A stretch of DNA of 64,000 nt from an uncultured Roseibium sp. (GCF_963669205.1 NZ_OY769915.1:6218501-6282500), one strand, 5' to 3'. Numbered from the stretch's first letter, positions 36,324-46,467 are shown. Program-made: numbers and translations. Notes: generated by a model from the sequence alone, not told the origin.

Positions 36324-36533
36324 TCAGTGTCTATTCCGAAAAATTCACCTGTGCCTGGAAACGTCCGGTCGTGCGCAGGAGCAATCATTCGGATGCATCG
36401 GCGCGATACTGGCCTTAAGTCCGGCGACTGGAACCTCGCGTTCTTTAATTGAAGGTCGCGCCCAGTTCAGCCGACGAGCCGGATAACTGGTTTAGATTGA
36501 AAAAGGCTGGCCCGGCCAAAAACAATGAAACCC

Positions 36534-37202
36534 TCAGCCGCGCGCGCCAAAGATCGCTGAACCCACACGGACAAACGTCGCCCCGAACCCGATGGCCACC
36601 CCGTAGTCGGAGGACATGCCCATGGAGAGCTGCTGAAGGCCGGCGCGTTTCGCCAGCTTTTCCAGGAGCGCGAAGTGTTCGCCGGGCGCTTCGTCGATCG
36701 GCGGGATGCACATCAGACCGACGATGTTCAGCCCGACGGCATCGCGGCAGTCGGCGAGGAAGGCCTCGACATCCTTTGGCGGAATGCCGGCCTTTTGAGG
36801 TTCTTCACCCGTATTCACCTGAATGAAGCAGGGAAGATTTCTGCCCTGCCGGTCCATTTCCGCCTTGAGAGCCTTGGCGATTTTCGGGCGGTCAACGGTA
36901 TGAATGACATCGAATGTCGCCACGGCCTCGCGGGCCTTGTTGGACTGAAGCGGCCCGATCAGATGCAACTCGATATCGGCATAGATCTCGCGCAATCCGG
37001 GCCACTTCCCCATCGCTTCCTGGACGCGGTTCTCGCCGAAGATGCGCTGGCCGGCGTCCAGGACCGGCAGAATGTCTTCGGCGGCAAATGTCTTGGAAAC
37101 GGCAATCAGCCGAACCGCGTTTTCCGGTCTGCCGGATTCCGTCTCCGCGCCGCGAATGTCGGACTGAACCTGTGAAAGACGATCTGTGGCGGAGGACATC
37201 AT
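36534..37202 (-). CDS. YggS/PLPBP family pyridoxal-5'-phosphate homeostasis protein
   Basis: The 222-residue single-domain PLP-binding barrel has the PLP lysine in VRLIAVSKTF near residue 36. It also has FGENRVQEAMGKWP, HLIGPLQSNKAREAV, and the phosphate-binding end SMGMSSDYGVAI with GSAIFGAR. Family members buffer PLP and affect amino-acid metabolism but are not catalytic enzymes. Two consecutive ATGs start the gene, with AGGGAAAA before them. It is divergent from leuS. The 210-bp gap to the CobW gene end shows no recognisable feature. Confidence 0.93.
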   Translation of the reverse strand: MMSSATDRLSQVQSDIRGAETESGRPENAVRLIAVSKTFAAEDILPVLDAGQRIFGENRVQEAMGKWPGLREIYADIELHLIGPLQSNKAREAVATFDVIHTVDRPKIAKALKAEMDRQGRNLPCFIQVNTGEEPQKAGIPPKDVEAFLADCRDAVGLNIVGLMCIPPIDEAPGEHFALLEKLAKRAGLQQLSMGMSSDYGVAIGFGATFVRVGSAIFGARG

Positions 37203-37461
37203 TTTTCCCTGTGCAACCGGATTGGCGGACCACCCACTCTTAAGCCCTGAACGGCGCTCGCCTCAAGTGCCGGTTTGCCGCATTCTTGCGCCGAAGCGGT
37301 CAGCGATCGCTTTACGAATGCGGCATTGCGAAATAAACAGGCTTCACGCGGCTCTTTTTGGAGTCACATGTTGACCCGGGGCCGGATATCTGGTGACAGT
37401 CCGGCAATCGATCTTTCAGGAATTCCGCCGGATCCGGCGGCAAGAACAAACGGCATAATTG

Positions 37462-40083
37462 ATGGCAACGGAACGGTACAACGCGCGCGAAGTGGAAGCG
37501 CGCTGGCAGAAGGTCTGGAACGACAAGGACGTCTTTGTCACCCACAACGACGATCCCCGCGAAAAATACTATGTCCTTGAGATGTTCCCCTACCCGTCCG
37601 GCCGCATTCACATGGGTCACGTCCGCAACTACGCGATGGGCGATGTCGTTGCCCGCTACAAGCGTGCGAAGGGCTTCAACGTTCTCCATCCGATGGGCTG
37701 GGATGCGTTCGGCATGCCGGCTGAAAACGCGGCCATGCAGAACAAGGTCCACCCGAAGGACTGGACCTATGAAAACATCGCCGCCATGCGCGAGCAGCTC
37801 AAGATCATGGGCCTGTCCCTCGACTGGAGCCGCGAGTTTGCGACCTGCGACGTCGCCTACTACACGCAGCAGCAGCGCCTGTTCCTGAGATTTCTCGAGG
37901 CCGGGCTGGTCTACCGCAAGAATGCAAAGGTGAACTGGGATCCGGTCGACATGACCGTCCTGGCGAACGAACAGGTGATCGACGGGCGCGGCTGGCGGTC
38001 CGGCGCACTGGTTGAACAGCGCGAATTGACCCAGTGGTTCTTCAAGATTTCCGACTTTTCCGAAGATTTGCTGGACGCGATCGAAACGCTCGACCGCTGG
38101 CCGGACAAGGTGCGCCTGATGCAGAAGAACTGGATCGGGCGGTCGGAAGGATTGCGCGTCCGTTTTGAATTCACCAGCCCTGCACCCACCGGCGACACGT
38201 CACTGGAAATCTTCACGACCCGTCCGGACACCCTGTTCGGTGCGTCCTTCATGGGTCTTTCCCCGGATCACCCGATTTCGGCGAAACTTGCTGAAGACAA
38301 TCCGGAGCTGAAGGCATTCATCGACGAATGCAAGCGGGTCGGAACGTCGGAAGAAGCCATCGAAAAGGCCGAGAAAAAGGGCATCGATACGGGCCTGCGC
38401 GTCCGCCATCCGCTCGACAACACGCTGGAACTGCCGGTCTATGTCGCCAACTTCATCCTGATGGACTACGGCACCGGCGCGATCTTTGCCTGTCCGGCGC
38501 ATGACCAGCGCGACCTCGATTTCGCCCGGAAATACGGACTCCCGGTCAAGCCGGTCGTGCTGCCGAAGGACGCCGACCCGGCCACCTTCGAGATCGGCAC
38601 CGAGGCCTATACCGAGGACGGCACCATCTTCAATTCGGATTTCATGAATGGCATGTCCATTCCCGACGCGAAGGAAGCGATTGCACAGAAACTGGAATCT
38701 CTCACCGTCGACGGTGCACCGCAGGGTGAACGCCAGATCAACTACCGTCTGCGCGACTGGGGCATATCGCGCCAGCGCTACTGGGGATGTCCGATCCCGG
38801 TCATTCACTGCGACACGTGCGGCGTTGTTCCGGAGAAGGACGAGAACCTGCCGGTTCAGCTGCCGGATGACATCAATTTCGACAAGCCCGGCAATCCGCT
38901 CGACCGGCATCCGACCTGGCGCGAGACAACCTGCCCGAAATGCGGCAAGCCCGCCAGGCGCGAAACCGACACGATGGACACCTTCGTCGATTCCTCCTGG
39001 TACTTCGTCCGGTTCACCGCCCCTGACTGCGATCAGCCGACGGATCCGGAAGCCGCAAATGGCTGGCTGCCGGTCGATCAGTATATCGGCGGCATCGAGC
39101 ACGCGATCCTGCACCTCCTCTATTCGCGGTTCTTCACACGCGCGATGCAGAAAGTCGGTGCACTCGATCTGAAGGAACCGTTCAAGGGACTGTTCACGCA
39201 GGGCATGGTCACGCACGAGACCTATCGGCTCGGAGAAGGCGCGAACGGCGCGTGGATCTCGCCGGCGGAAATCCGGATCGAGGACGTTGACGGAAAACGG
39301 CGCGCCACGCTGCTGGACACGGGCGAGGAAGTCGCGATCGGCTCGATCGAAAAGATGTCGAAGTCGAAAAGAAATACCGTCGATCCGACCGATATCATCG
39401 ACACTTACGGTGCTGATACCGCCCGCTGGTTCATGCTGTCCGACAGCCCGCCCGAGCGCGACGTGATCTGGACGGAAGACGGCGTTCAGGGTGCCTGGCG
39501 CTTCGTGCAGCGGGTGTGGCGTCTGATCGGCGAGATTTCCGACAGCTGCGAACCGCGCAACGGCGCGGCACCTGATGTGTCCGGCAGGGCGCTCGATCTC
39601 CGCCGCGCCAGCCACAAGACGCTTCACGCGGTTTCCAGCGACCTGGAAGCACTTGCCTTCAACAGGGCGGTTGCGCGTCTGTACGAACTGGTCAACACGA
39701 TCAGCAAGACGATCAGCGACGGCATTGCCGACGACCAGACGGAATACGCCGTGCGCGAAGCGGCCGATTATCTCGTTCAGATGATGGCGCCGATGATGCC
39801 GCATCTTGCCGAGGAGTGCTGGTCCGCCCTGGGCCACGACAATCTCATTTCGGAAACCAGGTGGCCCGTCGCCGATCCGGCCCTGTTAGCGGAAGATTCA
39901 GTTACTTATCCTATTCAGATCAACGGAAAACGCCGGGGCGAGCTGGAAATTGCAAAAGAGGCTTCCAAAGAGGAGGTCGAAGCAGCTACCTTGGCGCTGG
40001 ACTTCGTTCGCAAGGCGTTGAACGGAAATCAGCCGAAGAAACTTATCGTGGTGCCGCAAAGGATTGTGAATGTCGTTGTGTAG
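37462..40083 (+). CDS. leuS: Leucine--tRNA ligase
   Basis: The 873-residue class I synthetase has the HIGH-type motif HMGH in PYPSGRIHMGHVRN near residue 49, the LeuRS editing domain (ETFTTRPDTLFGA-like IFTTRPDTLFGASF near residue 250) and the KMSKS motif in IEKMSKSKRNTVDP near residue 634. A zinc-type region with CDTCG and CPKCGK is also present. It charges tRNA-Leu. ATG at 37462 is preferred to TTG one codon upstream. A perfect 16-bp palindrome (CCGCCGGATCCGGCGG, 37425-37440) lies in its leader. It overlaps lptE by 14 bases. Confidence 0.98.
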   Translation: MATERYNAREVEARWQKVWNDKDVFVTHNDDPREKYYVLEMFPYPSGRIHMGHVRNYAMGDVVARYKRAKGFNVLHPMGWDAFGMPAENAAMQNKVHPKDWTYENIAAMREQLKIMGLSLDWSREFATCDVAYYTQQQRLFLRFLEAGLVYRKNAKVNWDPVDMTVLANEQVIDGRGWRSGALVEQRELTQWFFKISDFSEDLLDAIETLDRWPDKVRLMQKNWIGRSEGLRVRFEFTSPAPTGDTSLEIFTTRPDTLFGASFMGLSPDHPISAKLAEDNPELKAFIDECKRVGTSEEAIEKAEKKGIDTGLRVRHPLDNTLELPVYVANFILMDYGTGAIFACPAHDQRDLDFARKYGLPVKPVVLPKDADPATFEIGTEAYTEDGTIFNSDFMNGMSIPDAKEAIAQKLESLTVDGAPQGERQINYRLRDWGISRQRYWGCPIPVIHCDTCGVVPEKDENLPVQLPDDINFDKPGNPLDRHPTWRETTCPKCGKPARRETDTMDTFVDSSWYFVRFTAPDCDQPTDPEAANGWLPVDQYIGGIEHAILHLLYSRFFTRAMQKVGALDLKEPFKGLFTQGMVTHETYRLGEGANGAWISPAEIRIEDVDGKRRATLLDTGEEVAIGSIEKMSKSKRNTVDPTDIIDTYGADTARWFMLSDSPPERDVIWTEDGVQGAWRFVQRVWRLIGEISDSCEPRNGAAPDVSGRALDLRRASHKTLHAVSSDLEALAFNRAVARLYELVNTISKTISDGIADDQTEYAVREAADYLVQMMAPMMPHLAEECWSALGHDNLISETRWPVADPALLAEDSVTYPIQINGKRRGELEIAKEASKEEVEAATLALDFVRKALNGNQPKKLIVVPQRIVNVVV

Positions 40084-40648
40084 CAGCATCTTCAAGGGGG
40101 AGTTCCTCCTTCGGCGGGTCGCTCTTTTCAGCGCCTTTGCGGCAGCGATAGTCCTGAGCGGGTGCCAGATCCGCCCGCTCTACGGCACCAGCACCACGGG
40201 TGATTTCGGTGCACAGTCTTCCACGGTCGCGGCTGAACTGGCGGCCATCGACCTTGATTCGATCTCTGCCCAGTTCGCCCAGGAAGAAGCAACGCGGGTT
40301 CTCTACAACGAACTCACGTTCAAGCTGGAGCGCGGCGCAGGCTCGGCCGGAAAGAAATACCGGCTTGAGGTTCTGGTGGATGTGAACACAGCAGCGGTCG
40401 CGATCGAACAGTTCGCAGACGTACCATCGGCCTTCACGATCACCATGAATTCCACATTCGTGATGAGCGACATCCAGACGGACGAAACCCTGACCACCGG
40501 GCGCACGTTCCGGTCAGCTTCCTTTGACTTCTCGGACCAGCGCTTTGCCAACCAGCGCGCGCTCCGCGACGCCCAGGAACGGGTTGCAAAAGCCGTCGCC
40601 GACGACATCGCCACCCGCCTGGCCGGCTATTTCGCCAGCCAATCCTGA
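40070..40648 (+). CDS. lptE: LPS-assembly lipoprotein LptE
   Basis: This 192-residue lipoprotein has a lipobox (IVLSGCQIRPLYG, cysteine near residue 29) followed by the family pattern with AQEEATRVLYNELTFKL in the middle and FSDQRFANQRALRDAQERVA near the end. LptE plugs the LptD barrel that places LPS in the outer membrane. It starts within leuS (14-base overlap) and is followed by holA. This leuS-lptE-holA order is standard in alphaproteobacteria and supports the call despite low sequence conservation. Confidence 0.88.
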   Translation: MSLCSSIFKGEFLLRRVALFSAFAAAIVLSGCQIRPLYGTSTTGDFGAQSSTVAAELAAIDLDSISAQFAQEEATRVLYNELTFKLERGAGSAGKKYRLEVLVDVNTAAVAIEQFADVPSAFTITMNSTFVMSDIQTDETLTTGRTFRSASFDFSDQRFANQRALRDAQERVAKAVADDIATRLAGYFASQS

Positions 40649-40672
40649 GTTTCCCGCTGAAAGTCCGCGGCA

Positions 40673-41713
40673 GTGACAGTCCTGAAAGTAGCCGAAACGG
40701 ACCGATTTGTCGCCAACCCGCCTGAAGGCGGTGCGCTGGTGCTCGTGTTCGGACCGGACACCGGTCTTGTCTCCGAGCGCGCCACGCGCCTCGCCGCAAG
40801 GGCGTCGGAAGGCGAAAGCGATCCTTTCAACCTGGTGAAAATCGACGCCGACGAGATTGCCGGTGACCCGAACCGGCTGATTGACGAGGTGCTCACGATA
40901 CCGCTCTTCGGGGGCCGCAGGATCGTCTGGGTCAAGGATGCAGGCGGCAAGAACCTGGTACCCGCCGTCGAACCCGTCCTGAAGCTGGACGATCTGCAGA
41001 CCTTCGTCATCCTGGAAGCCGGTGACATCAAGAAGGGTGCGGGTCTCAGGAAGCTGATCGAACCCAGCAAGCGGGCCTTTGCGATCCCTTGCTATGCCGA
41101 TAACGACCGCGGCATCGACCAGCTCATCGACGAGGAAACCCGCGAAGCCGGCCTCACCATAACCCGCGAAGCGCGCGCCCTGCTGCACGGGTTGCTCGGC
41201 GGCGACCGCATGGCCAGCCGCGGGGAACTCAAGAAACTGTGTCTTTTCGCACTTGGCAAGGACCGTATCGAGAGCGAGGACATAGAAGCCATCATCGGCG
41301 ATGCCTCCGAATTCGAGATGTCCGAACTCATCGACGCTGCCGGCACCGGCGACATCGCCACCCTGGACCACGGTCTCCAGCGGCTCTCCGATGCCGGGTC
41401 AAAGGCCTCCATCATCGCCAACCAGGCTCTGAAGCACTTTCAGAATTTGCATCGGATGCGAATCGACATTGATAAAGGCAAGAGTGTTCAAGCCGTTATC
41501 GACCAGCAGCGCCCACCGGTATTCTTCAGCCGCAAACCCGGAATGTCGCGGCAACTGCAGATCTGGTCACTGTCCGATCTGGAACGCGCAATGGAAATCC
41601 TCGCCGAGGCAACGAAGATCTCCCGTCTCAACGACCCCCTCGGCGTGCCAGTCCTCTCCGAGGCCCTTCTGACCCTGGGAAGAGTCGCAAGAGCCCGCGG
41701 GCAACGGCGCTGA
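40673..41713 (+). CDS. holA: DNA polymerase III subunit delta
   Basis: This 346-residue clamp-loader subunit starts at GTG 40673. It has VFGPDTGLVSERA near residue 30, the segment LLGGDRMASRGELKKLCLFA in the middle and the C-terminal helical domain (ISRLNDPLGVPVLSEALLTL). The delta subunit opens the beta clamp during loading. Placement after leuS-lptE agrees with the usual alphaproteobacterial order. It converges with parB across an 82-bp AT-rich gap. Confidence 0.93.
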   Translation: MTVLKVAETDRFVANPPEGGALVLVFGPDTGLVSERATRLAARASEGESDPFNLVKIDADEIAGDPNRLIDEVLTIPLFGGRRIVWVKDAGGKNLVPAVEPVLKLDDLQTFVILEAGDIKKGAGLRKLIEPSKRAFAIPCYADNDRGIDQLIDEETREAGLTITREARALLHGLLGGDRMASRGELKKLCLFALGKDRIESEDIEAIIGDASEFEMSELIDAAGTGDIATLDHGLQRLSDAGSKASIIANQALKHFQNLHRMRIDIDKGKSVQAVIDQQRPPVFFSRKPGMSRQLQIWSLSDLERAMEILAEATKISRLNDPLGVPVLSEALLTLGRVARARGQRR

Positions 41714-41795
41714 GCAAGGGTCTCGAAACACCCGCATGAACCGGGTTGGTCCAGTTTTCGAAATTTTCTTTTATATTTACTTTCAATAACTTAAC

Positions 41796-42701
41796 TTAAC
41801 GCGTTTCAACGCCGAGTTTCCTGCACAATTCGTCGAGCTGCTCGAGCGAGGTATATTTGATCTTGAGATCACCGGACTCCTTGCCCGGCTTGTGCCCGAC
41901 AACCACTTTCAGACCCAGCATATCGGTCAGCCGCTTTTCAAGCGCCTTCGTGTCCGCATCCTTTTGCTGTTTCTCCGCAGGTGCCTTGCCGCCTTTGAGC
42001 TTGGCAAGCGCGTCCGGATCCTGGGAGATCTTTTCCGCGTCCCGGACGGTCAGGCCTCTCTCGACAATCAGTTCTGCAAGTGCCGCGGGATCTTCAACCG
42101 TAATCAGCGCGCGGGCATGCCCCGCCGTCAGCAGGCCTTCCGCAAGATAGTCCTTCACCGAGTTCGGCAGTTTCAGCAGGCGCATGGTGTTGGCAACGTG
42201 GCTCCGGCTCTTGCCGATGACCTTGGCCAGCTCACCCTGACTGTACTCGAATTCAGCCGTGAGTTGATCGTAACCCATTGCTTCTTCGATCGGATTGAGG
42301 TCTGCCCGCTGAACGTTCTCGATGATCGCGAGTTCCAGTGCCTCCTGGTCGGTCACATCGCGTATAATGATCGGCGCCTCGTGAAGGCCAACCCGCTGCG
42401 CGGCGCGCCAGCGCCGCTCCCCTGCGATGATTTCGAACCGGTTGACTTTGCCGGCCGCCGGACGCACAAGGATCGGCTGAACGATACCTTTTGCCTTGAG
42501 CGATTCCGCCAGATCAGCGAGATCCTTTTCGGTGAAGGTCTTGCGCGGGTTGCGTGGATTGGGTTCAAGATGCTCGATCGGAACGCGTCTGCTGTCCCTG
42601 ATGACCTTTTCAGGCGGAGCTGCCGCTTCCGGCGCCGAATCTCCGATCAAGGCAGCCAACCCTCGGCCCAAACGCTTGTTCTTGCCGTCTCTCTCAGCCA
42701 T
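41796..42701 (-). CDS. parB: Chromosome partitioning protein ParB
   Basis: The 301-residue ParB begins with KNKRLGRGLAALIGD. It has the CTP-binding/ParB box region (NPRNPRKTF and AGERRWRAAQ), the helix-turn-helix GELAKVIGKSRSHVANTMRL that reads parS, a basic/Gln-rich linker, and a C-terminal dimerisation domain (YTSLEQLDELCRKL). ParB loads on parS, slides as a CTP clamp and organises the origin. Seven parS-like sites lie 2-6 kb upstream of this gene. It follows parA with a 99-bp gap. Confidence 0.97.
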   Translation of the reverse strand: MAERDGKNKRLGRGLAALIGDSAPEAAAPPEKVIRDSRRVPIEHLEPNPRNPRKTFTEKDLADLAESLKAKGIVQPILVRPAAGKVNRFEIIAGERRWRAAQRVGLHEAPIIIRDVTDQEALELAIIENVQRADLNPIEEAMGYDQLTAEFEYSQGELAKVIGKSRSHVANTMRLLKLPNSVKDYLAEGLLTAGHARALITVEDPAALAELIVERGLTVRDAEKISQDPDALAKLKGGKAPAEKQQKDADTKALEKRLTDMLGLKVVVGHKPGKESGDLKIKYTSLEQLDELCRKLGVETR

Positions 42702-42800
42702 GATCCACCTTTTTCTTTTTATAATTCAATTAGTTATAGTTTCTCAGCACTATTATTCTACGGTCAACACCTTCGGTTCGGTTCCGAATCCAACAGGGAA

Positions 42801-43625
42801 TTAAGCCGCAACACGACGCAATTGCCGTTCCCGCTGAATGATCTCCGATGCCAGGCGAAGATAGGCCTGGCTTCCGGCACATTTCAGATCGTAAAGTAGC
42901 GCCGGCTTGCCGTAGGACGGCGCCTCGGAAACGCGGACGTTCCTCGGGATAATCGTTTCGTAAACCGCGTCGCCCATCGTCTCGCGTACATCGGCGACGA
43001 CCTGGCTGGAGAGGTTGTTCCGGCTGTCATACATGGTCAGGACAATGCCGTGTATGCTCAGTTCGGCATTCAACGCACCCTTGACCTGCTCCACCGTGCT
43101 CAACAGCTGGCTGAGACCTTCAAGAGCGAAAAACTCGCACTGGAGCGGAACAAGAATGGAATGCGACGCTGACAGGGCGTTGATCGTCAAAAGATTGAGC
43201 GATGGCGGACAGTCGATCAGGACATAGGTGAACCCGACTTCCTGGAACAGACGCGAATGCGTCAGGCTCTCGATGGCATTGCGCAGGCGAAACGCCCGAT
43301 CGCTGGTTGACGCAATCTCCAGCTCCAACCCGAGCAGATCCATGGTCGACGGTGCAACCCAGAGCCGCTGCACGGCCGTCTCTCGGATCGCCTCGGCCAT
43401 CGAACAATCACCGCTGAGAATTTCATAGGTTGAAAGACCCCGGTCGCGATGCTCGATCCCAAGTCCGGTCGAGGCGTTGCCCTGGGGGTCTAGGTCTACG
43501 ACCAGAACCTTCTCACCGATCGCGGCCAGTGCTGTTCCCAGATTGATCGCGGTTGTGGTCTTGCCAACGCCGCCCTTCTGGTTCGCAAGCGCAAGAACGC
43601 GCGGTTTTTCGGGAAGCATGCTCAT
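42801..43625 (-). CDS. parA: Chromosome partitioning ATPase ParA
   Basis: The 274-residue Walker-type ATPase has the deviant Walker A motif ANQKGGVGKTTTAINLG near residue 18, the switch region VVDLDPQGNASTGLG, and YVLIDCPPSLNLL. ATP-bound ParA coats the nucleoid and pulls ParB-parS complexes. The frame extends upstream into rsmG, but ATG at 43625 with GGAAGG ahead gives the family start. It overlaps no gene and follows rsmG by 19 bp on the same strand. Confidence 0.97.
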   Translation of the reverse strand: MSMLPEKPRVLALANQKGGVGKTTTAINLGTALAAIGEKVLVVDLDPQGNASTGLGIEHRDRGLSTYEILSGDCSMAEAIRETAVQRLWVAPSTMDLLGLELEIASTSDRAFRLRNAIESLTHSRLFQEVGFTYVLIDCPPSLNLLTINALSASHSILVPLQCEFFALEGLSQLLSTVEQVKGALNAELSIHGIVLTMYDSRNNLSSQVVADVRETMGDAVYETIIPRNVRVSEAPSYGKPALLYDLKCAGSQAYLRLASEIIQRERQLRRVAA

Positions 43626-43644
43626 TGCTGCCCACCTTCCTTGG

Positions 43645-44301
43645 CTATTCGGACCGGGCTGATACATCAGAGAAAAGAAGCATCCGGCTCGTGGGATCTA
43701 CAACACTCGTCTTTTCTACCAGATCGAAGTTCCAAGAGTCAGCGGCTTCATCAACTTCTCTTTGAAAATCCTGACCTTTGTGGAAAACAGCCTTCGCGCC
43801 ACCATCCGTAAAAGGCTTCGCAAGACGAAACAGCAGGTCGAGGGAAGCCAGGGCGCGCGCCGACACGGCGTCGACAGACCCATGTGACCATTCTTTCGCA
43901 ACCGATTCGATCCGGCCCGGATGAACGGACCCTGTCGAGCCGGTTTCACGCAATGCCGTGCGCAGGAATGCCGCCTTGCGCTGATTGCTCTCGATCAGGT
44001 GAACATGGGACCCTGGCGTATCAGCAAGAAGAATTGCCGTCACAATGCCGGGAAAGCCTCCGCCGCTGCCGATATCCACCCAGGTAAAGGCCTCTGGATA
44101 AGTCCACTGGGTTTGCAGACTGTCAACCACGTGACGCATCCAGATATCGGGGATCGTCGACGGCGCAATAAGGTTTTGTGCCGGTTGCCACTTTAAGACG
44201 AGATCGACAAAGATCTGGAGCCTGTCCAACGTTTCACGTGAAACATCCCCAAACTTGTGAACAACTTTTCCAGTGTCTTTCAACACGACGGCACGGCCCA
44301 T
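43645..44301 (-). CDS. rsmG: 16S rRNA (guanine-N7)-methyltransferase
   Basis: The 218-residue RsmG (GidB) has VSRETLDRLQIFVDLVLKWQ at the N-terminus and the AdoMet motif DIGSGGGFPGI near residue 80. It makes m7G527 in 16S rRNA; loss is known to give low-level streptomycin resistance. ATG at 44301 overlaps the mnmG stop (TGATG). A parS sequence is embedded in its coding region at 44230-44245, where it encodes the conserved VSRET residues. Confidence 0.95.
   Translation of the reverse strand: MGRAVVLKDTGKVVHKFGDVSRETLDRLQIFVDLVLKWQPAQNLIAPSTIPDIWMRHVVDSLQTQWTYPEAFTWVDIGSGGGFPGIVTAILLADTPGSHVHLIESNQRKAAFLRTALRETGSTGSVHPGRIESVAKEWSHGSVDAVSARALASLDLLFRLAKPFTDGGAKAVFHKGQDFQREVDEAADSWNFDLVEKTSVVDPTSRMLLFSDVSARSE
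44230..44245. other. parS site 1, inside rsmG
   Basis: CGTTTCACGTGAAACA matches the alphaproteobacterial parS consensus TGTTTCACGTGAAACA at 15 of 16 bases and is fully symmetric over its central 14. It is the only one of the seven sites without an overlapping GANTC. Confidence 0.9.
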
Positions 44302-46187
44302 CAAGCCGCTCCGCGCTGGCTCTGCCGCTTGAGATGCGACAGTATGAGCGTCAGCGCCGCCGGCGTGATCCCGTCCATGCGGGACGCCTGACCCAACGTT
44401 GCAGGGCGTATGTCGACCAGCTTCTGTTTGACTTCGTTGGACAGACCCACAATTGCTTCGTAATCGAAACCATCGGGGATTTTCAACGCTTCATCCCGCT
44501 TCAAAGCGTCGATGTCCGCCAACTGCCTGTCGAGATAAACCGCATAAAGAGCATCCGTGGCGACCTGCTCCGTCACGGTGGGATCAAGCTCTTGCAGTTC
44601 AGCCCAGACCTTCGTCAGCATCTCGTATGTCACGTTCGGATAGGACAGGAGATCAAACGCTGAGCGGCGAATTCCGTCCTGGTTCACCGGAAGACCTTTC
44701 TTCTGCGCCTCCGACGGTGTCACGGACAGCGTTTTCAAAAGATCCCGCGCTGCCGATATGCTGGCCATCTTCGCGGCAAAGGCCGCGCTCCGCCGCTCCG
44801 AAACAATACCACGGTCAATACCCAGCGGGGTCAGCCTCTGGTCGGCGTTGTCCGCACGCAGCGACAACCGGTACTCGGCTCTCGAGGTGAACATCCGGTA
44901 CGGTTCGGTGATGCCTCGCGTTACGAGATCATCGATCATGACACCGATATAACCTTGCGACCGGTCCACGACGAAAGGATCTTTCCCGGCGGATTTGAAT
45001 GCAGCGTTGAGGCCGGCGATCAGCCCCTGTGCACCGGCCTCCTCGTAACCGGTCGTCCCGTTGATCTGACCTGCCAGGTAAAGACCTTCGCACCGCTTCG
45101 CCTCAAGGGTCGGGCGCAGCTCCCGCGGGTCCACATGATCATATTCGATCGCGTAGCCGGGCTGGATGACTTCCACGTCCTCAAGCCCCGGTATCGTTTT
45201 CAGGAAAGCGCGTTGCACGTCTTCCGGAAGCGAGGTTGAAATCCCGTTCGGATAGACCGTGTAGTCGTCGAGTCCTTCCGGCTCCAGGAAAACCTGGTGC
45301 CCGTCCCGTTCGCCGAAGCGCACGATCTTGTCTTCGATCGAGGGGCAATAGCGCGGTCCCCGGCCCTTGATCTCACCCGAATACATGGCCGAGCGGGAGA
45401 GATTGTCCTGAATGATCTTGTGCGTCGCGGGCGTCGTTCGCGTGATATGGCACGGGATCTGTGGTGTTTCGATCTTGTTCGTGAGCGTGGAAAACGGCAC
45501 CGGCTCGTCATCCCCGGGTTGCTCGTCCAGCCGGTCCCAATGGATGGTCCGGCCATCAAGACGCGCCGGCGTCCCGGTTTTCAAACGTCCGAGTTCAAAG
45601 CCGATTTCTTCCAGGGAAACCGACAGGCCCATGGCCGGCGCTTCTCCGGACCGGCCCGCGGCGATCTTCTTGTCCCCGATATGGATAAGACCGCGCAGGA
45701 ATGTACCGCTGGTCAGAACCACCGCGTCGCATTCCACAATACGTCCGTCGGCAAGAACCAGCCCGGCAACGCTCTTCGTCTCGCCTTTGAGAGCGAAACG
45801 GATCCGGTCAGCCTCACCTTCAACAATGGTCAGCCCGTCCACCGCCGCTATTTCCCGCTGCATCGCCTCGCGGTAAAGCTTCCGGTCCGCTTGCGCGCGC
45901 GGCCCCCGTACTGCCGGACCCTTGCGGCGATTGAGCATTCTGAACTGGATGCCACCCTGATCGGCGACCCGGCCCATCAAGCCATCCAGCGCATCTATCT
46001 CGCGGACGAGATGCCCCTTCCCCAACCCGCCGATTGCCGGATTACAGGACATCACGCCGATGGTCTCGAACTTGTGCGTGACAAGCGCGGTCCTGGCACC
46101 AGCGCGTGCCGACGCGGATGCGGCTTCACAACCGGCGTGGCCGCCGCCAATGACAACAACGTCGAAGATCAGGTCCTGGTCGCTCAT
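44301..46187 (-). CDS. mnmG: tRNA uridine-5-carboxymethylaminomethyl modification enzyme MnmG
   Basis: This 628-residue FAD protein has FDVVVIGGGHAGCEAASASA at the N-terminus, CNPAIGGLGKGHLVREIDAL near residue 50, RKGPAVRGPRAQADR, the PRYCPSIEDKI segment and GLYLAGQINGTTGYEEA. With MnmE it makes cmnm5U34 in certain tRNAs. The frame extends to 46232, but ATG at 46187 is the family start. The mnmE-mnmG-rsmG-parA-parB order is conserved near bacterial origins. Confidence 0.97.
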   Translation of the reverse strand: MSDQDLIFDVVVIGGGHAGCEAASASARAGARTALVTHKFETIGVMSCNPAIGGLGKGHLVREIDALDGLMGRVADQGGIQFRMLNRRKGPAVRGPRAQADRKLYREAMQREIAAVDGLTIVEGEADRIRFALKGETKSVAGLVLADGRIVECDAVVLTSGTFLRGLIHIGDKKIAAGRSGEAPAMGLSVSLEEIGFELGRLKTGTPARLDGRTIHWDRLDEQPGDDEPVPFSTLTNKIETPQIPCHITRTTPATHKIIQDNLSRSAMYSGEIKGRGPRYCPSIEDKIVRFGERDGHQVFLEPEGLDDYTVYPNGISTSLPEDVQRAFLKTIPGLEDVEVIQPGYAIEYDHVDPRELRPTLEAKRCEGLYLAGQINGTTGYEEAGAQGLIAGLNAAFKSAGKDPFVVDRSQGYIGVMIDDLVTRGITEPYRMFTSRAEYRLSLRADNADQRLTPLGIDRGIVSERRSAAFAAKMASISAARDLLKTLSVTPSEAQKKGLPVNQDGIRRSAFDLLSYPNVTYEMLTKVWAELQELDPTVTEQVATDALYAVYLDRQLADIDALKRDEALKIPDGFDYEAIVGLSNEVKQKLVDIRPATLGQASRMDGITPAALTLILSHLKRQSQRGAA

Positions 46188-46418
46188 CGTTTCACCATGC
46201 ACACGGGTTCTTCCAAAAGCACCCGGTAACATTTCAACTTTTCAGGGGTCAGTTGCCGGCATCATGTCCGGCGATGTCATGCCGCTCGCGGCGGCCGGTC
46301 TCAGCGGTTCTTATAGAGCGGGATACAATTCCGGTCAAAGCCGAAATCGTTGCTGCGAATTTGCGAGCAAAGGCAATGGGAAGGAAGCCGGCATTAACGC
46401 GCCTGACATATCCCGACA

Positions 46419-46434
46419 TGATTCACGTGAAACA
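46419..46434. other. parS-like site 2, mnmG-mnmE gap
   Basis: TGATTCACGTGAAACA differs from the consensus at one base. The change creates GATTC, a GANTC methylation sequence, in the left half-site. Confidence 0.85.
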
Positions 46435-46467
46435 CATTCCGGATCTGAACCGAACCAGAGATTCCCT

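Noticed and set aside
38200..39837. Open frame of 545 codons on the minus strand opposite leuS
   Set aside because: It is a mirror of leuS codon periodicity. No motif is recognisable and leuS is certain.
44123..44132. A further CACGTG-containing sequence in rsmG as a parS site
   Set aside because: The flanks (AACCACGTGACG) lack the TTT/AAA half-site pattern.
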